Assembly: GCA_910588405.1 (NCBI GenBank)
Contig: CAJUPT010000002.1
Coordinates: 1 to 64,000 of the forward strand
From: an uncultured Lachnospiraceae bacterium
GTDB lineage: Bacteria > Bacillota > Clostridia > Lachnospirales > Lachnospiraceae
Direction: 5' to 3'
Length of the DNA stretch: 64,000 bases
Below, in pieces: positions 33,849-41,974 of the stretch. The position numbers were made by a program, and so were the translations under genes. Under the pieces are notes generated by a model that saw only the letters and a program-made list of their open reading frames with translations, was not told the origin of the DNA and did no database searches. The stretch's first letter is position 1. The number at the start of each line of letters is the position of its first letter.

Positions 33849-35705
33849 TCAATTGTCGCTCTTAGCGGCCCCCTGTTCTGTCTCCGCCATCCATCTTTCC
33901 ATATACTGGGAAAGCAGCCAAAACGGGCAGTCCCCCGTTTCCAGAATAAACCTGTGAAACTCCACAGGAGAAAATGCTTCACCCAGCTTTTGCTCCGCCC
34001 TATGGCGCAGCTGGCAAAATTCCAGATAGCCCACATAATATTTCAGATAATAGCCGGGCTCCGCCACAATCATATGAAAGGTGGCATCGGAAGCCGCGCT
34101 GTTTTCCACACCGTAGCATTCCTTTAAAAAGGCTGCCGTTTTCTCCATATCCCAGTTGTCATAATTAATATAGATATCCAGCAAGGCATAAATCGCCATG
34201 GAGGCAGAAAAATTATGGGCGCGAATCTGGGCAAGCCGGCTGTCCGCACCGGCATCCAGACTATATGAGTAATATTCTGCATAAATCCCCCAGCCCTCGG
34301 AATAACCGGGAAATGAGATCACACGGCGCAGATTACAGGGCGCCTGGGCGCAGGAGAATACAGTCTGATACAGATGGCCCGGATACCCCTCATGGGCCAG
34401 AGTCGCATACAGCATCCGGTTGTCGCCACTTTGCTTTTCATTGATATAAATCGTATTTTCCGACAGTCTGTCAATGGGAGCCACCATATACAGCGCAGGA
34501 CTCATCACATCCTCTAAGGAAGGATGGACAGTCTTGATCGTATAGGTCGTTTCCGTTTCAAGAACCGGAAAATCTGTCTGAATCTTTTGTTTTAAATCCG
34601 CCAGAATTTCCTCCGGATCTGTCAGCGAAAAAGAAAACTCTGACGCCTGAGTGTAAAGACTTTCATTATCCTTTAAAATTTCATTGATTGCTGATAAATC
34701 CTCGTTCAGCCGGTTCAGCAGCAGTGTCTTCATATCCTTGATGGAACGGCCGGAGCCTGTAGTGGATTTCACCAGCGCCTCATAATATTTTCTCCCGTTG
34801 GAAAATCCTGCCAGTCCGCCGGGATTGATTCCGGAGCCCTTCAATGCGGTCATACCGTCAATCAGCGACTGATAGGCCGGAAAAAACGCCTCCGCCATCA
34901 TCTGGCGATTCCGTTCCATATACTGATTTTTTTCCTCCTCGGTCAATTCCCCCAGCTGATTGATCTTATCCGCGAACACTTCCGTCAGAAAATGATTTTC
35001 CGGATCGGAGATAATGTCCTGACAGCCCTTAATCACCTGTTCCACCCCCTCGTCACACATAAACAGGCCCGCCTGCGCTTTCTCATTCTCAAAGGCGATC
35101 AGCTGGGCAAAGGTATCAGGCAGGACGGAGAGAATAGCCAGATAATCCTCTACATCCTGACGGCTGTAAAAATGGTATTCCGCCAGGAGAATCGGAAGCT
35201 CCGCCTGGACGCCCATATTAGGACTGAGATATTCATAGTATAAAGGATATTCCTCACAGGCCAGAGAAGTTTCCAGCGTAGCTTTCAGAATATCATAGGT
35301 AAGCCGCTGACTTTCCGTCAGCGTTTCATAATCAAAATCATTTTGAAGCTGCGCAAGCAAAGCCGTATTGTTTTCCTGGGACTGACGGATCGCCTGAGAA
35401 GAATATTCCCCCAGCGTAATCGGATAGTCCTCTATTCCAAAAGCCTTGGGGTCCGTCAGATAGTAATGAAGGCTGATCGTATTCTGCAAAATGGAATCCC
35501 GAAAAATCCCTTCCGTAAACCCGTCAAAAGCCTCCTGGACGGACTGTTCCTTCGTCTTTAATTCCTCTTTGGAATATTGTTCATATGAGGGCGGAACAGA
35601 GACGGTTTCCTCCTGCCTGATCGCAGGATAACAGGATACAAAAGAAAAGGCAAATCCCAAAATCAGGCACAGAGTGAGAACTCTTCTGCGGTCAAAACGA
35701 ATCAT
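33849..35705 (-). CDS. DUF885 family lipoprotein (predicted metallopeptidase-like)
   Basis: A 618-residue exported protein. The start at 35705 has an AAAGGAG site and gives a typical lipoprotein signal ending in FVSC; the open frame to 35801 adds non-signal sequence. The DUF885 hallmark HEGYPGHLYQ is present, with GYSEGWGIYAEYYS downstream; together these resemble a zinc-metallopeptidase active site (HExxH-like histidines and a distal glutamate). The likely role is extracytoplasmic peptide cleavage, but the family is poorly studied. It is single, ended by convergence with the radical SAM gene. Confidence 0.88.
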   Translation of the reverse strand: MIRFDRRRVLTLCLILGFAFSFVSCYPAIRQEETVSVPPSYEQYSKEELKTKEQSVQEAFDGFTEGIFRDSILQNTISLHYYLTDPKAFGIEDYPITLGEYSSQAIRQSQENNTALLAQLQNDFDYETLTESQRLTYDILKATLETSLACEEYPLYYEYLSPNMGVQAELPILLAEYHFYSRQDVEDYLAILSVLPDTFAQLIAFENEKAQAGLFMCDEGVEQVIKGCQDIISDPENHFLTEVFADKINQLGELTEEEKNQYMERNRQMMAEAFFPAYQSLIDGMTALKGSGINPGGLAGFSNGRKYYEALVKSTTGSGRSIKDMKTLLLNRLNEDLSAINEILKDNESLYTQASEFSFSLTDPEEILADLKQKIQTDFPVLETETTYTIKTVHPSLEDVMSPALYMVAPIDRLSENTIYINEKQSGDNRMLYATLAHEGYPGHLYQTVFSCAQAPCNLRRVISFPGYSEGWGIYAEYYSYSLDAGADSRLAQIRAHNFSASMAIYALLDIYINYDNWDMEKTAAFLKECYGVENSAASDATFHMIVAEPGYYLKYYVGYLEFCQLRHRAEQKLGEAFSPVEFHRFILETGDCPFWLLSQYMERWMAETEQGAAKSDN

Positions 35706-35779
35706 AGGCATCTCCTTTACAAGCTGGCAGCACGTCGGTTCCAAAATCGAGCAGGGAAAATTCTTTCTCCTACTCGCGC

Positions 35780-35818
35780 AAAAAGAAAACCCTGATATCA
35801 TTTTATTCCTGACATCAG
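35780..35818 (-). terminator. Terminator of the homocysteine methyltransferase gene
   Basis: On the minus strand CTGATGTCA and TGATATCAG form a nine-base-pair stem (one G-U pair) followed by GGGTTTTCTTTTT. It lies between the methyltransferase stop and the DUF885 start. Confidence 0.7.
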
Positions 35819-35930
35819 AGTTTCATGCTTGTTTTCCGCTTCATATCGGTTTTTCCAGGTCTGAGCCATAGCCCGGCAAATACGCCACAGCAAGTTAAGA
35901 AGAGCCTAAATAAATTGCCGTAAATCACAA

Positions 35931-36794
35931 TCATTCATGAAGCAGACGGATAAACTCCGGAGTGGTCCCGCAGCAGCCGCCGACGAGCCTAGCGCCCATC
36001 TTTGCAATCTCCCTCATCACGTCGGCAAATTCCTCCGGCTCCATGGTGTACCTGGTTTCCCCATTCACCGTTTTCGGCAGTCCGGCGTTGGGCTTTGCGA
36101 TGACCGGCAGCGATGTGGAATCCAGCATTTCCTTTACCAGCGGCTTCATCTGCACCGGACCAAAGCCACAGTTAAAGCCCACAGCCGCAGCACTGCAGCT
36201 CTCCGCTGTTTTCGCCGCATCCGCCACAGTCTCGCCAGTGAGCAGCCGTCCATTTTCCTGAAAAGAAAAAGAAACCAGCGCCGGAAGACGGCTGTGATCG
36301 CGACAGGCTTCCAGGGCCGCCTTCGCCTCCTGACAAGAAAACATGGTCTCTATGGAAACACAGTCCGCCCCCGCTTTTTCCCCGGCAATCACTAAAAGCC
36401 TGAAATTGTCATAGGCTTCTTCATAAGTAAGATCACCGAAGGGCTCCATAAATTCACCGCTGGGTCCCAGATCAAGAGAAACCAATACCTCCCCCTCTTT
36501 TGCCGCCCGTTTCACCGCCTGGCGGGCATTTGCAATGGCAGTTTCCACCAGCTGCGTCAGAGAGTAACTGGTATCGCTCGGATAACGGAATTTATTGACG
36601 CCAAAGGTATTGGCATTGACAATATCAGCGCCGGCGTTGACATAGTCTTGATGGATCTGAATCAAATCCTCAGGCCGTTCGATAGTCCAGCTTTCTGTCC
36701 GCTCTCCGGGCTTTAAACCTCTGGCCTGCAGCATCGTACCGGTGCCGCCGTCCAGATAAATCAAAGGTCGGGTTAATAACTGTTGAAATGTCAT
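35931..36794 (-). CDS. Homocysteine S-methyltransferase family protein
   Basis: A 287-residue zinc-dependent TIM barrel equal to the N-terminal domain of MetH or to stand-alone MmuM/BHMT enzymes. The zinc ligands appear as Cys in FNCGFGP and as the GGCCGTTP pair near the C-terminus; the N-terminal LDGGTGTML is also diagnostic. It moves a methyl group to homocysteine to give methionine; the donor could be a corrinoid partner, S-methylmethionine or a betaine. The AGGAGG site supports 36794. No cobalamin-binding or folate domain gene is adjacent, so a split MetH cannot be shown. No SAM riboswitch or T-box was recognised upstream. Confidence 0.88.
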   Translation of the reverse strand: MTFQQLLTRPLIYLDGGTGTMLQARGLKPGERTESWTIERPEDLIQIHQDYVNAGADIVNANTFGVNKFRYPSDTSYSLTQLVETAIANARQAVKRAAKEGEVLVSLDLGPSGEFMEPFGDLTYEEAYDNFRLLVIAGEKAGADCVSIETMFSCQEAKAALEACRDHSRLPALVSFSFQENGRLLTGETVADAAKTAESCSAAAVGFNCGFGPVQMKPLVKEMLDSTSLPVIAKPNAGLPKTVNGETRYTMEPEEFADVMREIAKMGARLVGGCCGTTPEFIRLLHE

Positions 36795-37022
36795 GACTGT
36801 CCTCCTGCATATCATAGTGTTAATCGGCTAACCCTCACGCAATATACTTGACTCTCATTCAAGAAAACCGCTCCGTCAGTTTTCCCGCGAAGCTTTTCCG
36901 AATATGGTACAAAGCATACATCATAGAACAGCCGATTCACAAATAACTTAACACAAAACCGGAGGATCTTCAAGGAAGTTCAAAAAAACCCGATTAACCT
37001 TTGCAAAACCGGCCATTGGGGC

Positions 37023-37051
37023 TTGTCAAACCATAGACTTTATACTATAAT
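37023..37051 (+). promoter_or_regulatory. Sigma-A promoter upstream of serS
   Basis: TTGTCA is followed after 17 bases by TATAAT. Transcription would start near 37058, roughly 45 bases before a strong intrinsic terminator, so full-length serS transcript needs readthrough or antitermination. The region 36795-37022 holds no recognised feature. Confidence 0.8.
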
Positions 37052-37103
37052 AGCCAAAGATTAAAATACTGATATCAATCAGGTCCGCTTAGGTGACAAC
37101 AGG

Positions 37104-37143
37104 GAATCTTTCGTCCCAGATAGAGGACGGAAGATTCTTTTTT
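37104..37143 (+). terminator. Leader terminator (attenuator candidate) before serS
   Basis: GAATCTTTCGTCC pairs with GGACGGAAGATTC over 13 positions (one G-U pair) and is followed by TTTTTT, a textbook intrinsic terminator. It ends an RNA of about 86 bases starting at the promoter just upstream. A T-box would be expected for serS, but the conserved T-box core sequence was not found, so either another control or a separate small RNA is present. Confidence 0.75.
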
Positions 37144-37280
37144 ATATCATAGGAAAGTTCTACGAACTCCCCTATGATACAAAAAGCCCTCCGGGCAGGA
37201 TCGCACTGCGGCGGAAAGGTAAAATGTCGCCAGAGCGACCCGCCGCAGGCGAAGAATCCTGCGAAGCAGGATTCTTATTC
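37144..37280. repeat. Dispersed multi-hairpin repeat, family A, copy 2 (upstream of serS)
   Basis: Contains TATCATAGGAAAGTTC facing GAACTCCCCTATGATA, a GTCGC-N4-GCGAC hairpin and GAATCCTGCGAAGCAGGATTC, in the same order and orientation relative to the downstream gene as the copy before the nifH-like gene (3538-3722). It ends about 25 bases before the serS ribosome binding site. Confidence 0.65.
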
Positions 37281-37308
37281 ATATTTCTACAAAATTAGGA
37301 GGTTTAAT

Positions 37309-38586
37309 ATGTTAGATATGAAATTTGTCAGGGAAAACCCTGAAATCGTCAGACAAAATATCCGCAATAAATTCCAGGATGCCAAGCTTCCACTGGTAGA
37401 CGAGGTGCTTGAGCTAGACATCAGAAACCGGACCATCAAACAGGAGGTAGAGGCACTCAGAGCCGACCGCAACAAATTATCCAAGCAGATCGGAGCTCTG
37501 ATGGGCCAAGGCAAAAAAGAGGAAGCCGAGGCGATCAAACAGCAGGTAAACGCCAACGCCGACCGGGTAACGACGCTTTCCGAGGAAGAAAAAAACGTTG
37601 AGGAACGAATCAAAACCATTATGATGACGATTCCCAACATCATCGACCCCAGCGTTCCCATCGGAAAGGATGACAGCGAAAATGTGGAGGTACAAAAATA
37701 CGGCGAGCCTGTGGTTCCCGACTTTGAGATTCCCTATCATACGGAGATTATGGAACGGTTTAACGGCATTGATTTAGACAGCGCAAGAAAGGTGGCCGGA
37801 AACGGCTTTTACTATCTGATGGGCGATATTGCAAGGCTGCATTCTGCTGTGATTTCCTACGCCCGGGACTTTATGATTGACAGAGGCTTTACTTACTGCG
37901 TCCCTCCCTTTATGATTCGCAGCGATGTGGTAACTGGTGTAATGAGCTTTGCCGAGATGGACGCGATGATGTACAAGATCGAAGGAGAGGACCTGTATCT
38001 GATCGGCACCAGCGAGCACTCCATGATCGGAAAATTCATCGACACTTTAAATAAGGAAGAAGACCTGCCCTATACGATGACCAGCTACTCTCCCTGCTTC
38101 CGAAAGGAAAAGGGAGCCCACGGCATTGAGGAGCGCGGCGTATACCGAATCCATCAGTTCGAAAAGCAGGAGATGATCGTTGTCTGCAAACCGGAGGACA
38201 GCAAAATGTGGTTTGACAAGCTGTGGCAGAACACGGTAGATCTGTTCCGGTCTATGGACATCCCTGTCCGTACACTGGAATGCTGCTCCGGCGACCTAGC
38301 TGACCTGAAAGTGAAATCCGTGGATGTGGAGGCATGGTCTCCAAGACAGAAAAAATATTTCGAGGTGGGAAGCTGTTCAAATTTAGGAGACGCCCAGGCA
38401 CGGCGTTTACGAATCCGGGTTTCGGGACCAGACGGAAAATATTTTGCTCACACACTGAACAATACTGTGGCTGCCCCGCCCCGTATGCTGATCGCCTTCC
38501 TGGAAAACAATCTGAATGCCGACGGGACAGTAAGCATTCCCAAGGCATTGCAGCCGTATATGGGCGGCATGACCGCCATAAAATAA
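37309..38586 (+). CDS. serS: Seryl-tRNA synthetase
   Basis: A 425-residue class II synthetase charging tRNA-Ser. The N-terminal 110 residues form the long antiparallel coiled coil that grips the tRNA variable arm (KQEVEALRADRNKLSKQIG...). Motif 2 (FRKEKGAHGIEERGVYRIHQFEKQEM) and motif 3 (NNTVAAPPRMLIAFLENN) are intact. The AGGAGG site places the start at 37309 although the frame is open from 37174 through the repeat element. It is followed 44 bases later by a DUF3881 gene, likely co-transcribed. Confidence 0.97.
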   Translation: MLDMKFVRENPEIVRQNIRNKFQDAKLPLVDEVLELDIRNRTIKQEVEALRADRNKLSKQIGALMGQGKKEEAEAIKQQVNANADRVTTLSEEEKNVEERIKTIMMTIPNIIDPSVPIGKDDSENVEVQKYGEPVVPDFEIPYHTEIMERFNGIDLDSARKVAGNGFYYLMGDIARLHSAVISYARDFMIDRGFTYCVPPFMIRSDVVTGVMSFAEMDAMMYKIEGEDLYLIGTSEHSMIGKFIDTLNKEEDLPYTMTSYSPCFRKEKGAHGIEERGVYRIHQFEKQEMIVVCKPEDSKMWFDKLWQNTVDLFRSMDIPVRTLECCSGDLADLKVKSVDVEAWSPRQKKYFEVGSCSNLGDAQARRLRIRVSGPDGKYFAHTLNNTVAAPPRMLIAFLENNLNADGTVSIPKALQPYMGGMTAIK

Positions 38587-38630
38587 ACAGGAGAGCGGCC
38601 CCTGCACCATATCACTCATAAGGAGTATCT

Positions 38631-39527
38631 ATGCACAAATATTTGCGCTCTATCGGATTTAGTAAATATGTGAGAAAATATGCCATCGACAATCTGTTGT
38701 CAGATGTGGAAGCCGCCCCTGCCGTGGCCGAATCCCTGCGCACGGAGGAAGCGGAATTTGTACACTACAGCAAACATTTCAGCCCGCTGTTCGGGTTATG
38801 CGTCTGCGGTGAAAAAGACGAGAGCGGCACATTTTCCAGGGATTTTTATTTCCCCTATCTGCTGGGGGAACAGCTTACATCCACCGCTCCTTGCACCATT
38901 ATGCGCCACAGCAACAGCGAATCCTACTCCGGCTTCTGCGAGGAAACCGGACTGGGGATTTCCCTGATTTTCTATCTGCAAAATCCCATGGATTTTATGC
39001 GGCTGAAATATCGGGACGATTATCAGCCAGACGGCGTATCTCTGATTCTGACCGGACTGTCCACCGAAGGAAAAATCCTTTTTCCGGTACAGAAAACACC
39101 GGAACAAATTTACAGCACAAAAGCCGCCGCCCGCAAGCGGAATTCCCTGATCGAAGCGGCCCGCCATGGAGATGAGGATGCCATCGAAGACCTGACCATG
39201 GAAGATATCGACCTGTACGCGGAGATTTCCAGGAGAATGATGTACGAAGATATCTATTCCATCGTGGATTCCACCATTATGCCCAGCGGTGTAGAATGCG
39301 ACCACTATCTGGTTATGGGGGACATCCGCGAGATCGAGCTGGTTCCCAATGAGCTGACCGGCGAGGAGGTATACATTCTGACCATTGAAAGCTACGACCT
39401 GCCCCTGCGGGTGGGAATCAACAAGCTGGATTTGTTAGGTGAGCCCGCCATCGGCAGGCGGTTTAAAGGAGAGGTGTGGCTCCAGGGCCTAGTGGAATTT
39501 CCGGGACAGGGAGAGCGATTGTCATAA
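38631..39527 (+). CDS. DUF3881 family protein
   Basis: A 298-residue soluble protein of the clostridial DUF3881 family, with no known activity. It starts MHKYLRSIGFSKY and contains two acidic segments (around GDEDAIEDLTMEDIDLYAEIS and VMGDIREIELV). No cysteine motifs, signal peptide or membrane span are visible. An AAGGAG site precedes the ATG. Its place directly after serS points to housekeeping expression. A long hairpin and a bidirectional terminator follow. Confidence 0.8.
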   Translation: MHKYLRSIGFSKYVRKYAIDNLLSDVEAAPAVAESLRTEEAEFVHYSKHFSPLFGLCVCGEKDESGTFSRDFYFPYLLGEQLTSTAPCTIMRHSNSESYSGFCEETGLGISLIFYLQNPMDFMRLKYRDDYQPDGVSLILTGLSTEGKILFPVQKTPEQIYSTKAAARKRNSLIEAARHGDEDAIEDLTMEDIDLYAEISRRMMYEDIYSIVDSTIMPSGVECDHYLVMGDIREIELVPNELTGEEVYILTIESYDLPLRVGINKLDLLGEPAIGRRFKGEVWLQGLVEFPGQGERLS

Positions 39528-39575
39528 ACAGAGTCAAAGCTTTTCGTGACAGCTTTTCAAGCACTGCCATAACCC

Positions 39576-39739
39576 AGTGTACTGTCTGGTTCATATCTGG
39601 TAAAACTCCGCAGAATATTTTTCTGAGAGTGCTGTTTCACAAACGTAGGCGTAGCGGTGGCTACGCTGAGGCTTGTGGAGCAGTGCTATCAGGAAAATAG
39701 ACAAGGAGGTTTGCCTGAATATAAGCCAGACAGTACACT
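39576..39739 (+). ncRNA. 164-base near-complete inverted repeat (long hairpin RNA or MITE-like element)
   Basis: The ends AGTGTACTGTCTGG and CCAGACAGTACACT are perfectly complementary and the pairing continues inwards almost to the centre (GGCGTAGC-GGTG-GCTACGC, about 39650). Many of the differences between arms become G-U pairs if the plus strand is transcribed (for instance around ATTTTTCTGAGAGTGCTG). That pattern favours a folded RNA on the plus strand, downstream of DUF3881, but a small inverted-repeat transposon is an alternative. No target-site duplication was apparent. Confidence 0.45.
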
Positions 39740-39759
39740 AGGAAAGATTGCGATAACAT

Positions 39760-39820
39760 ATACCACAAAAAACATGCGATGGACATCAGCCAGCACCATG
39801 CGCATGTTTTTTTGTGGTAT
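39760..39820. terminator. Bidirectional terminator between DUF3881 and GH3 genes
   Basis: ATACCACAAAAAACATGCG faces CGCATGTTTTTTTGTGGTAT, with a further CATGG/CCATG pairing inside. T runs are present for both directions, fitting its place between convergent genes. Confidence 0.75.
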
Positions 39821-39870
39821 TCCTCCTCCATTCTGATAAAGCATTTGTTAAAATACCGGCAACTAATTTC

Positions 39871-41277
39871 TTATCGGCTTAATCTCACCTTCGCGGTAAG
39901 TATTCTTCTCACCGACTCATCGATCCGTTCCTCCGAAATCTCCCCGCTCCGCACCGCATTATAAATACCAGAGTATGCGGCCTGCAAATCACCGGGCATC
40001 AGCAAAAGATCGACGCCGGCTGTCACGGCTTTTACCGCTGTCGACGACGAGCTGTAATTCCCGGCGATCGCACCCATATTCAGCGCATCGGTGACAATCA
40101 GGCCGTCATACCCCAGCTCCCCTCTCAGGATTCCGGCGATCATCTTCTCCGAAAGAGAACTGGGCGTATTGTCGCCAGTCACCGTAGGAACTGATATATG
40201 AGCGACCATTACCAGATCCACGCCATTTGCTCCGGCAGCGCGAAATGGTTTCAGCTCCGATTCCATTAACGCTTCATAGCTTTTATCCGTATAAGCATAG
40301 CCCTCATGGGTATCTGCTTCCGTCGCACCATGTCCTGGGAAATGCTTGAACGTACTCATCATGCCATGGGCATGTAGACCGTCAGAGTAAGCAATGGCAT
40401 ATTTTGTGACAATTTCCGGATCGCTGCCAAAAGACCGGTCTCCGATCACGGTGTTGGCACCGTTTGTCAGTACGTCCGCATCCGGCGCAAAGTCCACATT
40501 GAAGCCTAATTCGCTTAAGTATGCCCCTATCGTATCTCCGCAGCGATATGCTTCCTCTACACTGGATACATCTGCCATGGGCGACATATTCTCAGCCTGA
40601 AAAGCCCCGTTTTTTGCCACCCGAGCCACCCGTCCGCCTTCCTCGTCCACGCAAAGAAATAAATCCACGCCCTCGATCTCGTCGGCATAGCTTTGCACAT
40701 TTGACAGCATGGTTTTTGTCTGGTCAGGGGATACCAAATTTCCTGCAAAATAGACCAGTCCGCCTACCGGATACTGGGCAAGGCTCGCCTTTGTCGCATC
40801 CCCGGCGGCCGTAACTGTGGAAACGCCTGTAAGCTGCTCCGGCGTTACGATAAACATCTGGTATATTTTTTCCTCAAGGGTCATATCAGCCAGCAACTTC
40901 TCAACTTCTTCGGCAATAAGATCAGCTTCTGATGTCACAGGTTCCGTTTCCGGTGTAACAGATTCTAGAATCATCTCATCAGAAACCGAAGGCTTAACAG
41001 CCGCTTCCGCCTCAGACGATTCTTTCACCTCGAATTCCGGCGAAATACCGGTTAAGCTTTCAGCGGAGTTTTCCGTATTTTCCGTATTTCCCATATTTTC
41101 TATGTTTTCCGTGCTTCTCCCAGAACCTATACTCTTGTGATCTCCGAAATCATCCTGTAAACGTCCACAGCCTGCAGCACTTAGCACTGCCAGTAATCCC
41201 AGAACTGCCAATGCTGCCTTGCGCACACCACACCTATGAACAGGTTTCCACCTTTTACCTCTCAGATTCATATCCAT
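39871..41277 (-). CDS. Glycoside hydrolase family 3 lipoprotein (NagZ-like beta-N-acetylhexosaminidase)
   Basis: A 468-residue surface enzyme. The N-terminus is a lipoprotein signal ending in LSAAGC, followed by a roughly 90-residue Asn-, Glu- and Ser-rich linker with repeated ENTEN-type motifs. The catalytic domain (from about 125) has CVDEEGGRVARV, the NagZ-type loop KHFPGHGATEADTH that carries the His-Asp acid/base dyad, and the nucleophile aspartate in IVTDALNMGAI. It probably trims GlcNAc-containing muropeptides outside the cell. The N-terminal start has a distant AAAGGA site. It follows a HAD phosphatase and argS on the same strand. Confidence 0.9.
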   Translation of the reverse strand: MDMNLRGKRWKPVHRCGVRKAALAVLGLLAVLSAAGCGRLQDDFGDHKSIGSGRSTENIENMGNTENTENSAESLTGISPEFEVKESSEAEAAVKPSVSDEMILESVTPETEPVTSEADLIAEEVEKLLADMTLEEKIYQMFIVTPEQLTGVSTVTAAGDATKASLAQYPVGGLVYFAGNLVSPDQTKTMLSNVQSYADEIEGVDLFLCVDEEGGRVARVAKNGAFQAENMSPMADVSSVEEAYRCGDTIGAYLSELGFNVDFAPDADVLTNGANTVIGDRSFGSDPEIVTKYAIAYSDGLHAHGMMSTFKHFPGHGATEADTHEGYAYTDKSYEALMESELKPFRAAGANGVDLVMVAHISVPTVTGDNTPSSLSEKMIAGILRGELGYDGLIVTDALNMGAIAGNYSSSSTAVKAVTAGVDLLLMPGDLQAAYSGIYNAVRSGEISEERIDESVRRILTAKVRLSR

Positions 41278-41328
41278 ATATCCGACTGTTCCTTTAAAAA
41301 AGTTCCCGCAACAAACCGAGCTGGCCCG

Positions 41329-41973
41329 TCACATCACCAGCCCGCAGATCTCCTCCACCCGTTCGGCCAGCGCCGCCGCCCCCGCGGCGCGCAGCTCTTC
41401 CCGGCTGCCATAGCCAAACAGAACGCCGATGGCGGGAAGTCCCACCTTTTTCGCCCCCAGTACATCATACTCCCGGTCTCCCACCATAACGGCCCGGGAC
41501 AAATCCGTTACATGGCAGCTTTCCAGGGCATAGGCGATCACTGCGTCCTTGGCGTTTCTCGTCTCATCCATCGTGGCCCCGGCAATATACTCAAAATACT
41601 GCGCCAGTCCGAAATGCGTGAGAATCTGTCTGGCAAATAATTCAGGCTTGGAAGTAGCCACGAGCAGCCGTTTTCCGGCATCTCGCAACGTTTTCAGCAT
41701 TTCCTCCACGCCGTCATAAACCTGGTTCTCCCACATCCCCTTTTCCTGGAAGTATTCCCGGTAGTAAGCGACCGCCTTTCTCGCCTTTTCTTCCGAAAAA
41801 CCGTAAAACCCTTTAAAGGAATCCAGCAGCGGCGGTCCGATAAACCGATATAAGCTGCTTCTGTCCGGCGCCGGAACGCCGCATTTCTCCAATGCGTAGG
41901 CCACCGAATTGGTAATCCCCTCGCCGGGGTCTGTCAGCGTTCCGTCCAGGTCGAATAAAATGATATCGTACAT
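41329..41973 (-). CDS. HAD family hydrolase (phosphoglycolate phosphatase-like)
   Basis: A 214-residue HAD phosphatase with motif I DLDGTLTD (8-15), a helical cap, motif II VATSKPE, and motifs III/IV as KD and MVGDREYDVLGAK. The pattern matches PGP/Gph-like members that act on small phosphate esters. Its ATG begins one base after the argS stop, with a GGAG site inside the end of argS, so the two are coupled. The longer open frame to 42018 overlaps argS and is rejected. Confidence 0.9.
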   Translation of the reverse strand: MYDIILFDLDGTLTDPGEGITNSVAYALEKCGVPAPDRSSLYRFIGPPLLDSFKGFYGFSEEKARKAVAYYREYFQEKGMWENQVYDGVEEMLKTLRDAGKRLLVATSKPELFARQILTHFGLAQYFEYIAGATMDETRNAKDAVIAYALESCHVTDLSRAVMVGDREYDVLGAKKVGLPAIGVLFGYGSREELRAAGAAALAERVEEICGLVM

Positions 41974-41974
41974 C

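Noticed and set aside
36795..37022. SAM riboswitch before the homocysteine methyltransferase gene
   Set aside because: No S-box signature could be seen on the minus strand.
37052..37143. T-box riboswitch for serS
   Set aside because: The conserved T-box core sequence is absent and the RNA before the terminator is too short.
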